The notes beneath the pieces are model-generated. The model ran no database searches, was not told the DNA's origin, and saw only the letters and a list, made by a program, of their open reading frames with translations. The translations under genes were made by a program, and so were the position numbers. A DNA stretch of 64,000 bases from CADEED01 sp043747835 (GTDB lineage: Bacteria; Pseudomonadota; Gammaproteobacteria; Steroidobacterales; Steroidobacteraceae), in contig JAYTOK010000032.1 in NCBI GenBank assembly GCA_043747835.1, positions 119,981 to 183,980 on the forward strand, in the 5' to 3' direction. Shown here piece after piece: positions 42,946 to 51,404 of this stretch (its first letter is position 1; each line of letters starts with the position of its first letter).

Positions 42946-43677
42946 ATGAACGAATTAGCGCGAAAAAAGAGTCCACGAGCTCCTTCAATAGCTCTGCAGC
43001 AAGCCATCGAGGGTGCAATCAAAATTTACGAGAAGGAACGCCGCCACGCGGCTCCGGTTGAAGCTGTCGCTCAACACCTCGGATACAAAAACGCCAACAA
43101 CGGTGCTGCTGTGAAGGCGCTCGCTTCAATTCGCTACTTCGGCCTTTTAGAGCGGCCCTCTGATGGAATGCTTGCCGTCGCGAAAGATATTGAGACTTAC
43201 CAGTTCGCACCAAACCCCTCGCTCCGACAGGACTTGATACGACGTTGGCTTAAAGCGCCTCAGCTCTTTGCTGACTTGTTAGAAAAGTACAAAGATGGAT
43301 TGCCTTCGGACGCAAATCTCCGATTTGAATTTAGTCAGCGCGGCTTCTTGCCTGATGGCGTTGAGAGCGCGGTTTCCGTCTTCAGAAACTCAGTCGAGTT
43401 CGCGCGGTACTTCGAATTGCGACCAGACCCGATAGAAAATGAAGGTAGGCCCGCCCCGCAGGAAGTAGAACCCGAACCTCGATCGCCACAAGTAGCTGAG
43501 CCCGAGCCTCAGCAACGAGAGGCCGACTCAAAGAGTGATCGAATCCCTATTCGCTTACCGGGAGGTCGGCGCGCGTGGTTAGAGGTGCCTACTCCGTTCT
43601 ACGCGGCAGACAAGGAACGAATAAAGAGGCAAGTCGACCTCTTGCTAACGCAAGAGGATGAGGATTTTCGAGAATGA
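42946..43677 (+). CDS. Hypothetical protein of the AT-rich island
   Basis: 243 aa. Residues 10-75 suggest a winged helix (PSIALQQAIEGAIKIYEKER, VAQHLGYKNANNGAAVKALA, IRYFGLLERP), a middle part follows, then a Pro/Glu linker with PEPRSPQVAEPEPQQ, and a C-terminal block IPIRLPGGRRAWLEVPTPFY that I have not placed in a family. No clear ribosome-binding site: an operator palindrome lies directly before the ATG, so a leaderless message or strong repression is possible. Divergent from the AbiE-like pair and of the same AT-rich composition. Confidence 0.7.
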   Translation: MNELARKKSPRAPSIALQQAIEGAIKIYEKERRHAAPVEAVAQHLGYKNANNGAAVKALASIRYFGLLERPSDGMLAVAKDIETYQFAPNPSLRQDLIRRWLKAPQLFADLLEKYKDGLPSDANLRFEFSQRGFLPDGVESAVSVFRNSVEFARYFELRPDPIENEGRPAPQEVEPEPRSPQVAEPEPQQREADSKSDRIPIRLPGGRRAWLEVPTPFYAADKERIKRQVDLLLTQEDEDFRE

Positions 43678-43698
43678 TTCGAACGCTAGCGGACGCCT

Positions 43699-45000
43699 CT
43701 ACTTAGACAGGTAGTCCACCGCGATCGCCGTCATCGCGCGCGTCGCGAGCGGCAGCGCCTTCTCGTCCAGATAGAACAGCGGCGAGTGATTGACAGGAGC
43801 TGCGACCGCATCCTGCCCCGCCGGCGTCACGCCGACCGCGAAGTAGAAGCTGGGAATCTCCTTCGCGAAATACGCGAAGTCCTCGGCGCCCGTCACGAGC
43901 GGAACCACGCGCACGTTCGCCTCGCCGGCCACGCGATTCAGGGACGGCAGCATCATCGCCGTGAGTTTCGGATCGTTCACGGTCACGGGGTTGTAGTACG
44001 CGTCGAGCTCGAACGTCGCCGTGGCGCCGCTCGCCTCCGCGGTCTTCTCGAACAGGCGCGTCGCGTTCGCGACCATCTTCGCCTTCTGCTCGGGCGAGAA
44101 CGTGCGCAGCGTGCCGATCAACTCGACGGTGTCGGGGATGATGTTGTTGCGCACGCCGCCCTTGATGATGCCGACGGAGAATGCCGCGGGGATCTCGGTG
44201 ATGTCGGTCTGGCGGCTCACGACGGTCTGCATCGCGTTCACGATCTGCGCCGACACGACGATCGGATCCACGCCCTTCCACGGCGCCGACCCGTGCGCCT
44301 GGCGTCCGGTGATCACGGCGCGCCACGCATGCGAGTCCGCGAAAAAGGGCCCCGAGCGATAACCGATCTGGCCGGTGTTCAGCGACGACCAAGCGTGCCA
44401 GCCGAACATGACTTCGGGCTTGTAGTCCTTGAACACGCCTTCGCGCAGCATCACCGACGCACCGCCTTCCTCGCCGGGAGGCGCGCCTTCTTCGGCGGGC
44501 TGGAACACGAACAGCACCGTGCCGCGCAGCTGCCCTTTCATCTTCGTCACCGCCTCGGCGACGCCCATGAGCACGGCGGTGTGCGAGTCGTGGCCGCAGG
44601 CGTGCATCACGCCGACCTCTTCTCCGCGATAGCTGGACTTCGCGAGGGACTTGAACGGAACGTCGACGCGTTCCGTCACCGGCAGCGCGTCCATGTCCGC
44701 GCGCAGCGCGATCACCGGGCCCGGCTTGCCCGTCTTCAGAACGCCGAGCACTCCCGTCTTCGCGATGCCCGTGCGCACCTCGAGCCCGAGTTTCTTCAGG
44801 TGGTCCGCGACAACCTTCGCGGTCCGCACTTCGCGGTTGGACAGTTCCGGGTTCTGGTGGAAGTCGCGACGCCAGGTCACGACGTGCGCATCCACCGCCT
44901 CGATGTCGCGCTCGAGGTCCGCCGCGGACGCGGGAACCAAAAGCGCGCGCAGCGCAATGCACGAGAGGCCGCAAGAAAACGTGTAGGTGCTTTTCCACAT
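43699..45000 (-). CDS. Exported M20D amidohydrolase (hippurate-hydrolase-like)
   Basis: 433 aa with an N-terminal signal sequence (MWKSTYTFSCGLSCIALRALL). M20 metal site HACGHDSHTAVLMG, VFQPAEEGAPPGEEGG, and a dimerisation domain in the middle. The family removes acyl groups from N-acyl amino acids or peptides such as hippurate, indole-3-acetyl amino acids or N-acetyl-diaminopimelate; which is acted on here is not known. Divergent from the glycosyltransferase gene. Confidence 0.9.
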   Translation of the reverse strand: MWKSTYTFSCGLSCIALRALLVPASAADLERDIEAVDAHVVTWRRDFHQNPELSNREVRTAKVVADHLKKLGLEVRTGIAKTGVLGVLKTGKPGPVIALRADMDALPVTERVDVPFKSLAKSSYRGEEVGVMHACGHDSHTAVLMGVAEAVTKMKGQLRGTVLFVFQPAEEGAPPGEEGGASVMLREGVFKDYKPEVMFGWHAWSSLNTGQIGYRSGPFFADSHAWRAVITGRQAHGSAPWKGVDPIVVSAQIVNAMQTVVSRQTDITEIPAAFSVGIIKGGVRNNIIPDTVELIGTLRTFSPEQKAKMVANATRLFEKTAEASGATATFELDAYYNPVTVNDPKLTAMMLPSLNRVAGEANVRVVPLVTGAEDFAYFAKEIPSFYFAVGVTPAGQDAVAAPVNHSPLFYLDEKALPLATRAMTAIAVDYLSK

Positions 45001-45064
45001 GGAACCGAGTCTGCGCTGACTGGTCCGTTACCTGCAACGGCTCATACTGACGCAACAACACCCC

Positions 45065-46216
45065 ATGCACGTCGTCGACGCCACACTTTTCTACTCCCCG
45101 ACCAGCGGCGGGGTGAAGCGATATCTGCTCGCCAAACACGAGTGGATGCGCACGCACACGAACTGGCGCCACAGCCTCGTCGTGCCCGGCGATGTCGAGT
45201 CGCGCCTGCCCGGCGGCATTTCGACGATTGCCGGCAGACTCGTTCCGGGTGCGTTCAACTATCGCCTGCCGCTGAATCCGCTGCGCTGGGCGCGCGCGAT
45301 CGACGCGCTCGAGCCGGACCTCATCGAAGTCGGTGACGCGTTCCATCCGGCCTGGGCCGCCGCTGCCGTCGCGAATCGTCGCGGCATTCCGTTGATCGCG
45401 TTCTATCACTCGAATTTTCCGCAGCTCGCGGGCCGGCGTCTCGGCAGCTCCGTGCAGAGGCTCATCGAGTGGTACGTGAAACTCACGTACGAACGCTGCG
45501 CGCAGGTGCTCGCGCCCAGCCGATACATGGTCGAGTACCTGCACTCCATCGGCGTGCGTCATGCGACCTGCCATCCGCTCGGCGTCGACACGGAAGTTTT
45601 CTCACCCGCGCGGCACGGCCGGAACTTGCGCGCGGAGCTGGGGCTGCCGGCTCGCACGCGACTCATGGTGTTCGCGGGCAGGTGCTCGCGCGAGAAGAAC
45701 ATTCCGGTGCTGGAGCAGGCGTTCGCGCGTCTGGGGTGCGGGCATCACCTGCTGCTGATCGGCGGCGGCGAGGCGCGGCGCGATGGCAACGTCACGCGCA
45801 TCCCGTACTGCCGCGACAACGAAATGCTCGCGAGCTGGTTTGCCGCCGCGGACGGGTTCGTGCATGCGGGCATGCATGAAACTTTCGGGCTGGTGCTGCT
45901 GGAGGCGATGGCCTGCGGGCGGCCTGTGGTTGCGATGCGGGCGGGCGCGGTGCCCGAACTCGTGCCGGAAGCGGCGGGCATCCTCGCGACGCCGCACGAC
46001 GACGTCGCGGTCGCGGCGGAAAATGTCGCGGAGGCGGTGAGCGCGCTGTATGAATGCGATATCGACGCGCTCGGTTTAGCGGCGCGTGCGCATGTTGAGG
46101 CTAACTACAGTTGGAGCCGCACGTTGCAGCAGCTGATCGCGCGGTATCAGATGGCGACGGGTACGATGCGTGCCGCGGTGACCGAAGAGGCATTTAAAGG
46201 GGTCAGATCTATTTAG
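45065..46216 (+). CDS. Glycosyltransferase, GT4 family
   Basis: 383 aa. N-terminal GT-B half starts MHVVDATLFYSPTSGGVKRY; the donor half carries LMVFAGRCSREKNIPVLEQA and HETFGLVLLEAMACGRPVVA, the GT4 EX7E motif. Retaining transferase for a lipid or exopolysaccharide, target unknown. The last seven residues, FKGVRSI, and the stop codon are encoded inside a 53-bp palindrome (46192-46244), so the natural C terminus may have been replaced by repeat sequence. Confidence 0.88.
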   Translation: MHVVDATLFYSPTSGGVKRYLLAKHEWMRTHTNWRHSLVVPGDVESRLPGGISTIAGRLVPGAFNYRLPLNPLRWARAIDALEPDLIEVGDAFHPAWAAAAVANRRGIPLIAFYHSNFPQLAGRRLGSSVQRLIEWYVKLTYERCAQVLAPSRYMVEYLHSIGVRHATCHPLGVDTEVFSPARHGRNLRAELGLPARTRLMVFAGRCSREKNIPVLEQAFARLGCGHHLLLIGGGEARRDGNVTRIPYCRDNEMLASWFAAADGFVHAGMHETFGLVLLEAMACGRPVVAMRAGAVPELVPEAAGILATPHDDVAVAAENVAEAVSALYECDIDALGLAARAHVEANYSWSRTLQQLIARYQMATGTMRAAVTEEAFKGVRSI

Positions 46217-46244
46217 CGGCTAAATAGATCTGACCCCTTTAAAT
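46192..46244. repeat. 53-bp perfect palindrome joining two convergent genes
   Basis: 26-bp arms (46192-46217, 46219-46244) around a single central G. The core is GGGGTCAGATCTATTTAGC. The left arm holds the TAG of the glycosyltransferase (46214-46216) and the right arm holds the TAA of the convergent gene (46239-46241). Acts presumably as a two-way terminator; likely an extragenic-palindrome type repeat. Confidence 0.85.
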
Positions 46245-46832
46245 CCAGCCGCTCCAGCGCTGCAGGTGATCCTGCGCCCACTTCACGTCTTCGATCCCAT
46301 TGCCGATGCGCATCTGGTCGACGTAGCTCGAGAACGTCTGCCGCAGCGCATCCGCGCCGCCGAACCGCTTCTCGAACTTGTCGATGACATCGGAGGATCC
46401 GCCCAGCACCGAGTAGCGCATCTGCGTGTCGACGACGATGAACACGTCGCTGACCGCCGAGAGCAGACACGTCGGATTCGACACCAGCCGCGTCTTGATC
46501 CACTGGCACAGGTCGTCGTCGAGCCGTCCGGTGTGGCGGAAATGCGGCTTCGGCGCTGACAGATTCGCGATGAAGAACTCGCCGGGGCTCACGCTGTTGA
46601 GGAAACCCACCAATCTCGCGGCTTCGTTGAAGTTGTCGTCGCCCTTGTCGTCGACCGTGTGCGGGTGGATGCCTTCCGGCAGCGCGCGGCCATCGAGTGG
46701 CGCCTTCGGCCACCACACTTCGAAGCGCGGACGCTTCGTCGACGGCGCGAATCGCGCGCTCGCGAGCGTCTCGAAGCGCTGCTGCACTTCGCTGCGCTCG
46801 GCGGGTGTCAGGTCGCGCAGCGCGACATTCAT
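46239..46832 (-). CDS. Hypothetical protein downstream of the WD40 gene
   Basis: 197 aa, cytoplasmic. Start MNVALRDLTPAERSEVQQRF at 46832, overlapping the WD40 gene stop by four bases. Central FEVWWPKAPLDGRALPEGIH and RLVGFLNSVSPGEFFIANL suggest an alpha/beta fold; no family recognised. Its stop codon is within the palindrome shared with the glycosyltransferase. Operon position after CobW and WD40 genes hints at a linked metal-homeostasis role, an inference only. Confidence 0.68.
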   Translation of the reverse strand: MNVALRDLTPAERSEVQQRFETLASARFAPSTKRPRFEVWWPKAPLDGRALPEGIHPHTVDDKGDDNFNEAARLVGFLNSVSPGEFFIANLSAPKPHFRHTGRLDDDLCQWIKTRLVSNPTCLLSAVSDVFIVVDTQMRYSVLGGSSDVIDKFEKRFGGADALRQTFSSYVDQMRIGNGIEDVKWAQDHLQRWSGWI

Positions 46833-47866
46833 CTCGCCACCAGCTCGAACAAAGTCACCCGGCCTTTCTTCTCTCCAACCGCGAGACGTTTGCCGTCGGG
46901 CGACCAGCGCGTCGCGCAGATTTCGGAGTCGAGCATCTGCACGTCGAGCGCCTGCGTCGTCTTGCCAGGCCGCCAAAGCGTGAGCCGCCAGTCGCGACCA
47001 CCGCTCACGAAATGCTCGCCGCCCGGTTGCCAGGCGAAGGTGTCCACGCGTTCGGTGTGACCATTCAGCACGATAGGTTTCGTTCCTTCCGGACCGCGGC
47101 CCGAGAAATCCCAGAGCACGACTTCATTGCCCGTGCACGAAGCGAGGTAACGGCTGTTGTCGCTCCAAGCGACCCGCTCGACTCTGCCGTCATAGCCGCG
47201 CATCTGCGAGTCCTTGCCCGTCGAACGGTTCCAGAAATGCAGACTGCCGTCGGCCATGCCACTGGCGAGAAACCTGCCATTGCCGCTGAAGTTTACCGTG
47301 AGACAGGCGCCCGGCCATTTGTAACGCCGCGTCTCATAGCGTGATTTGTCGATCCGGTGCACCGCAAGTTCCCCGTTCAGGGCAACCCCGAGATCCGTAC
47401 CCGGCTTGTCGAACGCGAGTGCGGCGGCGGCACCCGTCGCGGGTGCGAATGCATGGGTCTTCTCGCCAGCTGGGGTCCACAGCGTCACGACCTTTCCGGC
47501 CGCGCTCGCGAGGATTTCGCCGGTCGGCGAAAAGCCGAGCGCCTGGGTCGCCACCGGCGCGGGCTTCCAGCGTTTCACCGGTTTACCGGCATCGTCCCAG
47601 AGTGCGATCGCGGAATCCTGCCCCGACGTCGCGAAGAGTTTGCCGCGCGGCTGCCACACGAGCGCGAGCGTGCCTAACAAGTGTTCGCCGATAACGTCGA
47701 GCGCGAGAGTTGCGCCTGCGGTGCGCGCGAGCGCGACCTTGCCCTCGCCGCCCGCGATCGCGATCGTCTCGCCCGTCGGCGACCACGCCATGTCGGTGAC
47801 GTAGTCGTCGAAAGCAACCGAGGCGCGCGGTTCGAGCGCGAAGCCGAGCGAGTTCTTGACGGCCAT
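46829..47866 (-). CDS. WD40-repeat beta-propeller protein
   Basis: 345 aa with about seven WD-like blades: VTDMAWSPTGETIAIAGGEG, LALVWQPRGKLFATSGQDSA, ALGFSPTGEILASAAGKV, LTVNFSGNGRFLASGMADGS, RVAWSDNSRYLASCTGNEV, TFAWQPGGEHFVSGGRDW and TRWSPDGKRLAVGEKKG. No signal peptide, so cytoplasmic. ATG at 47864-47866, two bases after the CobW stop on the minus strand. WD40 propellers next to CobW GTPases are seen in related bacteria; it may dock a metal-dependent client. Confidence 0.88.
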   Translation of the reverse strand: MAVKNSLGFALEPRASVAFDDYVTDMAWSPTGETIAIAGGEGKVALARTAGATLALDVIGEHLLGTLALVWQPRGKLFATSGQDSAIALWDDAGKPVKRWKPAPVATQALGFSPTGEILASAAGKVVTLWTPAGEKTHAFAPATGAAAALAFDKPGTDLGVALNGELAVHRIDKSRYETRRYKWPGACLTVNFSGNGRFLASGMADGSLHFWNRSTGKDSQMRGYDGRVERVAWSDNSRYLASCTGNEVVLWDFSGRGPEGTKPIVLNGHTERVDTFAWQPGGEHFVSGGRDWRLTLWRPGKTTQALDVQMLDSEICATRWSPDGKRLAVGEKKGRVTLFELVAR

Positions 47867-47868
47867 GG

Positions 47869-49329
47869 TTACTTCGCGACGGCGGATTCGAATCCGGCTT
47901 CGAACTCGGCGCGATCGAGGCCGCGGCCGATGAACACGAGATTGTTGACTCGCGGCGCCGTACCCCAAGGGCGCTCCGGCTGCGCGTCGAACATCATGTG
48001 CACGCCGTGGAAGACCTGGCGGCGATCCTCACCCTTCACGTTGAGCACGCCCTTCATGCGGAAGATGTCCGCGCCGCGCGTCTTCAGTAGATAGTCCAGC
48101 CACTGGTTGAGCTTCGCGGGGTCGAGCGGCCGCGGGTCGCTGATGCCGATCGAGCTGATGTCGTCGGCATGGTGGTGCGAGGCGAACTTCTTTTCCGCCG
48201 CGGGCCGCTGGCCGACGAGATGCAGGCCGAACTCGAGCGGGTGGTGCTCGAAGAACAAGGCGTATGCACCGTTCTTTTCCACGCGCAGCGTGAAGTCGGA
48301 ACCGTCGTGGGAGACGTCGATGGCGTAGTGCGCGGCGGCGGCGGGAATCGTGCCGTGGCAATTCACGACGGTCGCGGGTTCGGAGAACGAACGCACGGCG
48401 GTTTCGATCGCGCCTCTGAGCGCGGCTTCGTCGGCGGAGGCCAGGGGGATCAGCGCGAGCTCGAGGTCTTCGTGCTTGTGGGCGTGATCGTGACCGTGAT
48501 CGGGATCGGGATCGTGCCCATGGTCGTGATCGTGGTTGCAGTCAGGGCCGTGTTCATGCGCGCCGTGTTCATGGGCGCCATGCTCGTGCGAATGAGCGTC
48601 GTGCTCGCCCGCCGCCTTCAATAGATAGTCGCCCGCGGTCAGTTGATAGACGCCGCCCCATTCGAACGGATACTCCGGCTCGAGAAACGCTTCGTCCACC
48701 GCGAGCGCGCGCTGCAGGTCGAACGCGCCGACATTGAGCACCTGGTCGATCGGCGCATCCGCGTTTTTCGTGCGCAGGATCTTCGCCGTGCCGTTGATGC
48801 CGCGGATGCGGCGCTCGATGCGCTCGAGCGATGCGGCGTCGACGAGGTCCGTCTTGTTGAGCAGCACGAGATCCGCGAACGCGACCTGTTCGGCGGGTTC
48901 GTTGAGCTCGTCGACGTGCTGCTCGAAATGCTTCGCGTCGACCATCGTGACGATGGCGTCGAGCTGGAACTGGTCCTTGAGGCCGTCGTCGAGGAAGAAA
49001 GTCTGCGCGACGGGGCCGGGATCGGCCATGCCCGTCGTTTCGATCAGGATGTAGTCGAACTTGTCGCGGCGCTTGAGGAGCTGGCCGAGGATGCGGATCA
49101 GGTCGCCGCGCACCGTGCAGCAGATGCAGCCGTTGTTGGTCTCGAACAGTTCCTCTTCCGCGCCGATGACGAGCTCGGAATCGACGCCGACCTCGCCGAA
49201 TTCGTTCTCGATGACCGCGATGCGCTTGCCGTGCTTCTCCGAGAGGATGCGGTTCAGCAGCGTGGTTTTTCCGGAGCCAAGAAAGCCCGTGAGTACCGTG
49301 ACTGGTACACGTGAAGGTGTGACTGACAT
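47869..49329 (-). CDS. CobW/COG0523 GTPase with a long His-rich loop
   Basis: 486 aa G3E GTPase, metal-chaperone family. Walker A TGFLGSGKTTLLNR, metal motif CICC in NNGCICCTVRGDL, switch II ETTGMADPG, and NKTDL. Between the GTPase and CobW C-terminal domains is a metal-binding run, with HDAHSHEHGAHEHGAHEHGP followed by more Asp-His pairs to about residue 310. The pattern suits zinc transfer under scarcity. The gene starts at 49329; the frame further upstream is unused. First gene of a three-gene operon. No Zur box seen upstream. Confidence 0.9.
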   Translation of the reverse strand: MSVTPSRVPVTVLTGFLGSGKTTLLNRILSEKHGKRIAVIENEFGEVGVDSELVIGAEEELFETNNGCICCTVRGDLIRILGQLLKRRDKFDYILIETTGMADPGPVAQTFFLDDGLKDQFQLDAIVTMVDAKHFEQHVDELNEPAEQVAFADLVLLNKTDLVDAASLERIERRIRGINGTAKILRTKNADAPIDQVLNVGAFDLQRALAVDEAFLEPEYPFEWGGVYQLTAGDYLLKAAGEHDAHSHEHGAHEHGAHEHGPDCNHDHDHGHDPDPDHGHDHAHKHEDLELALIPLASADEAALRGAIETAVRSFSEPATVVNCHGTIPAAAAHYAIDVSHDGSDFTLRVEKNGAYALFFEHHPLEFGLHLVGQRPAAEKKFASHHHADDISSIGISDPRPLDPAKLNQWLDYLLKTRGADIFRMKGVLNVKGEDRRQVFHGVHMMFDAQPERPWGTAPRVNNLVFIGRGLDRAEFEAGFESAVAK

Positions 49330-49385
49330 GGCGGGGATTATAGGGGGCGGCGGGCAGCAAGTTTCGGTCCTCGCCAGCCCGGATT

Positions 49386-49607
49386 TCACTTTGCCAGTTT
49401 GTCGAAAACATCCCGATTTTCGTGCATGAAACGACGTCCCGCCTCGATTTGATCCGGCCCCTTGGCGTCGGCAAAGATCAGCGAGCCGTGATCGCTCTCG
49501 AGCACATTGAGAGCATCGCCTTGCTTCAGGTTGAAGCGCGCGAGCATTTCGTCGGGAATGATCACACCGGTTCCAGTGCCAATCGGAATGAGTTTGAGCT
49601 CGTTCAT
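49386..49607 (-). CDS. Orphan AbrB/MazE-type antitoxin-like protein
   Basis: 73 aa with one SpoVT/AbrB swapped-hairpin domain: LIPIGTGTGVIIPDEMLARF followed by LKQGDALNVLESDHGSL, then a helical C-terminal tail (EAGRRFMHENRDVFDKLAK) of the type that clamps a partner toxin. No toxin gene sits next to it: the neighbours are PBP4 and CobW. Longer frame upstream is not used because the family begins near MNELKLIPIG. Confidence 0.75.
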   Translation of the reverse strand: MNELKLIPIGTGTGVIIPDEMLARFNLKQGDALNVLESDHGSLIFADAKGPDQIEAGRRFMHENRDVFDKLAK

Positions 49608-49617
49608 CGGCACATAT

Positions 49618-51036
49618 TCACCCAGTTCGGTACACCCACTCCAGCAACGAATCATGCGCCGCCGTCCCATATCTCGCATTCGGGTGGTTGATGATCGCCA
49701 CCACCACATACCGCTTGCCGCTGGCCGCGAGCACATATCCCGCCACCGCCCGCGTATCTTCCAGCAACCCGGTTTTCATGTGCGCGGCGCCCGCCGGCAC
49801 ATCCCGCCGCTGCATCGTCCCGTCCACCCCGGAGATGGGCAGCGACGACATCAGCTCCGACATCCACGGGCTCTTCCAGGCATCGACGAGCACGGCAGCC
49901 AGCGATCCGGCCGAAATTCTTTCAATCCGCGACAGCCCGCAGCCGTTTTCGAGCACGAGCTCGGGAACCTGGATGCCGCGCGCCGTCAGCAGATTGCGCA
50001 CCGCGGCGCCGCCGAGCGCGACGCTTCCCGGCCCGCCGCCGGCCGCGCCCATCGTGAGGAAGAGCTGCTGCGTCATCACGTTGTTCGAGAACTTGTTGAT
50101 GTCGCGGATCAGCAGCGCGAGCGGCGGCGAGTCCTGCGCGACGACGAGCCGCGCGGTCGCGGGCACCTCGCCCTCGCGCACGTTGCCTATCCACGTGCCG
50201 CCCTGCCGTTCCCACAACGCGCGGAACACCGCGCCGAAATAGTTAGTGTGGTCGAGCGCGCCCAGGTAGATCGTGCGTTCGCCGCAGGCGAGCGGGAAGG
50301 ACCCGGCGAAGCGCAGGTTCATCGGATCGTCGATGTCGGCACGCAGCGTGCCGCGCCAGTTGCCGCAGCCGCCTTCGGTCGCGGGCACGCTCTTCGGAAA
50401 CTTCATGCCCGCGACTTCGGGAATCACGATGATGTGCGCCACGCGCGCCGCGGTGTCCGGCACGAACGTCACGCCGATGGATTTGAAATTCACGAGCAAC
50501 GCGTCGGGACCGACGTTGTACGCACGGCCCTCTTCGCCGTCGAACTCCGCCGGATCGTGGCGCAGCGGCGCGAAGAAAGACTTGTCGAGCACGACGTCGC
50601 CACGGATCTCGCGGATGCCGAAACCGCGCATTCGATTCACCAGCAGCCACAGGTCCTCGATCACGAGCTTCGGATCGCCGCCGCCGCGGATGTGGATCCG
50701 GCCGCGCAGGGTGTCGCCCGCGACCGGACCGTCGGCGAAAACCTCGGTGCGGAACGTGAATGCGGGGCCCAGCAGGTGCAGCGCCGAGTACGTCGTGACG
50801 AGCTTCATGGTGCTCGCCGGATTCATGGGCTTCTTCGGGTTCGCGCTGTAGTCGAGCGCGCCGTCGTCGAGCGGGATGACCATCACGGCCGCGGCATCCG
50901 CGGGGATGCGCCCGGCGGCGAGCTTCGCGAGATAGATGTCGGGCTTTGGGCTGGCGGTGTGCGGGTCGGCCGCCCAGGCGCCCGCGCTAACAAACAGCAG
51001 CGCGGCGGCCGCCAATAGGATTCTCATGCGGGCCAT
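49618..51036 (-). CDS. dacB: D-alanyl-D-alanine carboxypeptidase/endopeptidase (PBP4)
   Basis: About 472 aa with signal peptide (ARMRILLAAAALLFVSAGAWA). Peptidase S13: active-site SxxK in NPASTMKLVTTYS, SxN in KFSNNVMTQ, KTG in HMKTGLLEDTRAVAGYV, so all catalytic motifs are present. Cleaves or trims peptidoglycan cross-links in the periplasm. A shorter start at 51027 is possible. It follows the truncated acetyltransferase gene on the same strand. Confidence 0.93.
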   Translation of the reverse strand: MARMRILLAAAALLFVSAGAWAADPHTASPKPDIYLAKLAAGRIPADAAAVMVIPLDDGALDYSANPKKPMNPASTMKLVTTYSALHLLGPAFTFRTEVFADGPVAGDTLRGRIHIRGGGDPKLVIEDLWLLVNRMRGFGIREIRGDVVLDKSFFAPLRHDPAEFDGEEGRAYNVGPDALLVNFKSIGVTFVPDTAARVAHIIVIPEVAGMKFPKSVPATEGGCGNWRGTLRADIDDPMNLRFAGSFPLACGERTIYLGALDHTNYFGAVFRALWERQGGTWIGNVREGEVPATARLVVAQDSPPLALLIRDINKFSNNVMTQQLFLTMGAAGGGPGSVALGGAAVRNLLTARGIQVPELVLENGCGLSRIERISAGSLAAVLVDAWKSPWMSELMSSLPISGVDGTMQRRDVPAGAAHMKTGLLEDTRAVAGYVLAASGKRYVVVAIINHPNARYGTAAHDSLLEWVYRTG

Positions 51037-51059
51037 TGCAGCCCCGCGAGCCCTATCCG

Positions 51060-51341
51060 TCAACCCGGCGGCGGCTCGATGCGCAGCACTCGCGCCGGAA
51101 TGCCCACCATGACCGCGCCAGCGGGTACGTCGTGCAGGACCACCGCATTCGCGCCGATCACCGCACGCGCGTGGATCACCGTGCCGAGGCCGGAATAATT
51201 CAAGCGGACGCCCTTGCCCAACCGGGTGGCGGCCGGGAGCTGGGTGGCGAAGATCAGGCGATTGAGGGCCGACAGGACGCGCGGAATCACCGGGATTTCA
51301 TGTTTCCACAGCCAGTGCGCCACGGCGTGGATCGCGAGCAT
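51060..51341 (-). CDS. Shortened hexapeptide acetyltransferase (serine acetyltransferase-like)
   Basis: 93 aa. The N-terminal helix region (ALNRLIFATQLPAATRLGKG) and VRLNYSGLGTVIHARAVIG are like polysaccharide-linked serine acetyltransferases, but the next residues, ANAVVLHDVPAGAVMVGIPARV, belong to the final coil. The central left-handed helix coils, present in the usual 170-190 aa proteins with their acetyl-CoA site, are missing. An in-frame internal deletion would explain this; the product is probably inactive or acts as a subunit. ATG start follows AAGG. Confidence 0.6.
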   Translation of the reverse strand: MLAIHAVAHWLWKHEIPVIPRVLSALNRLIFATQLPAATRLGKGVRLNYSGLGTVIHARAVIGANAVVLHDVPAGAVMVGIPARVLRIEPPPG

Positions 51342-51404
51342 CAAGCCTTATTCTTCCTGCGTCTTTCGGGTAGATTCCGGAGACTTCACGGGGGAGATTC
51401 ACCT

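Noticed and set aside
49386..49736. Longer 116-aa start for the AbrB-type protein
   Set aside because: The extra N-terminal part overlaps the end of dacB and has no family match.
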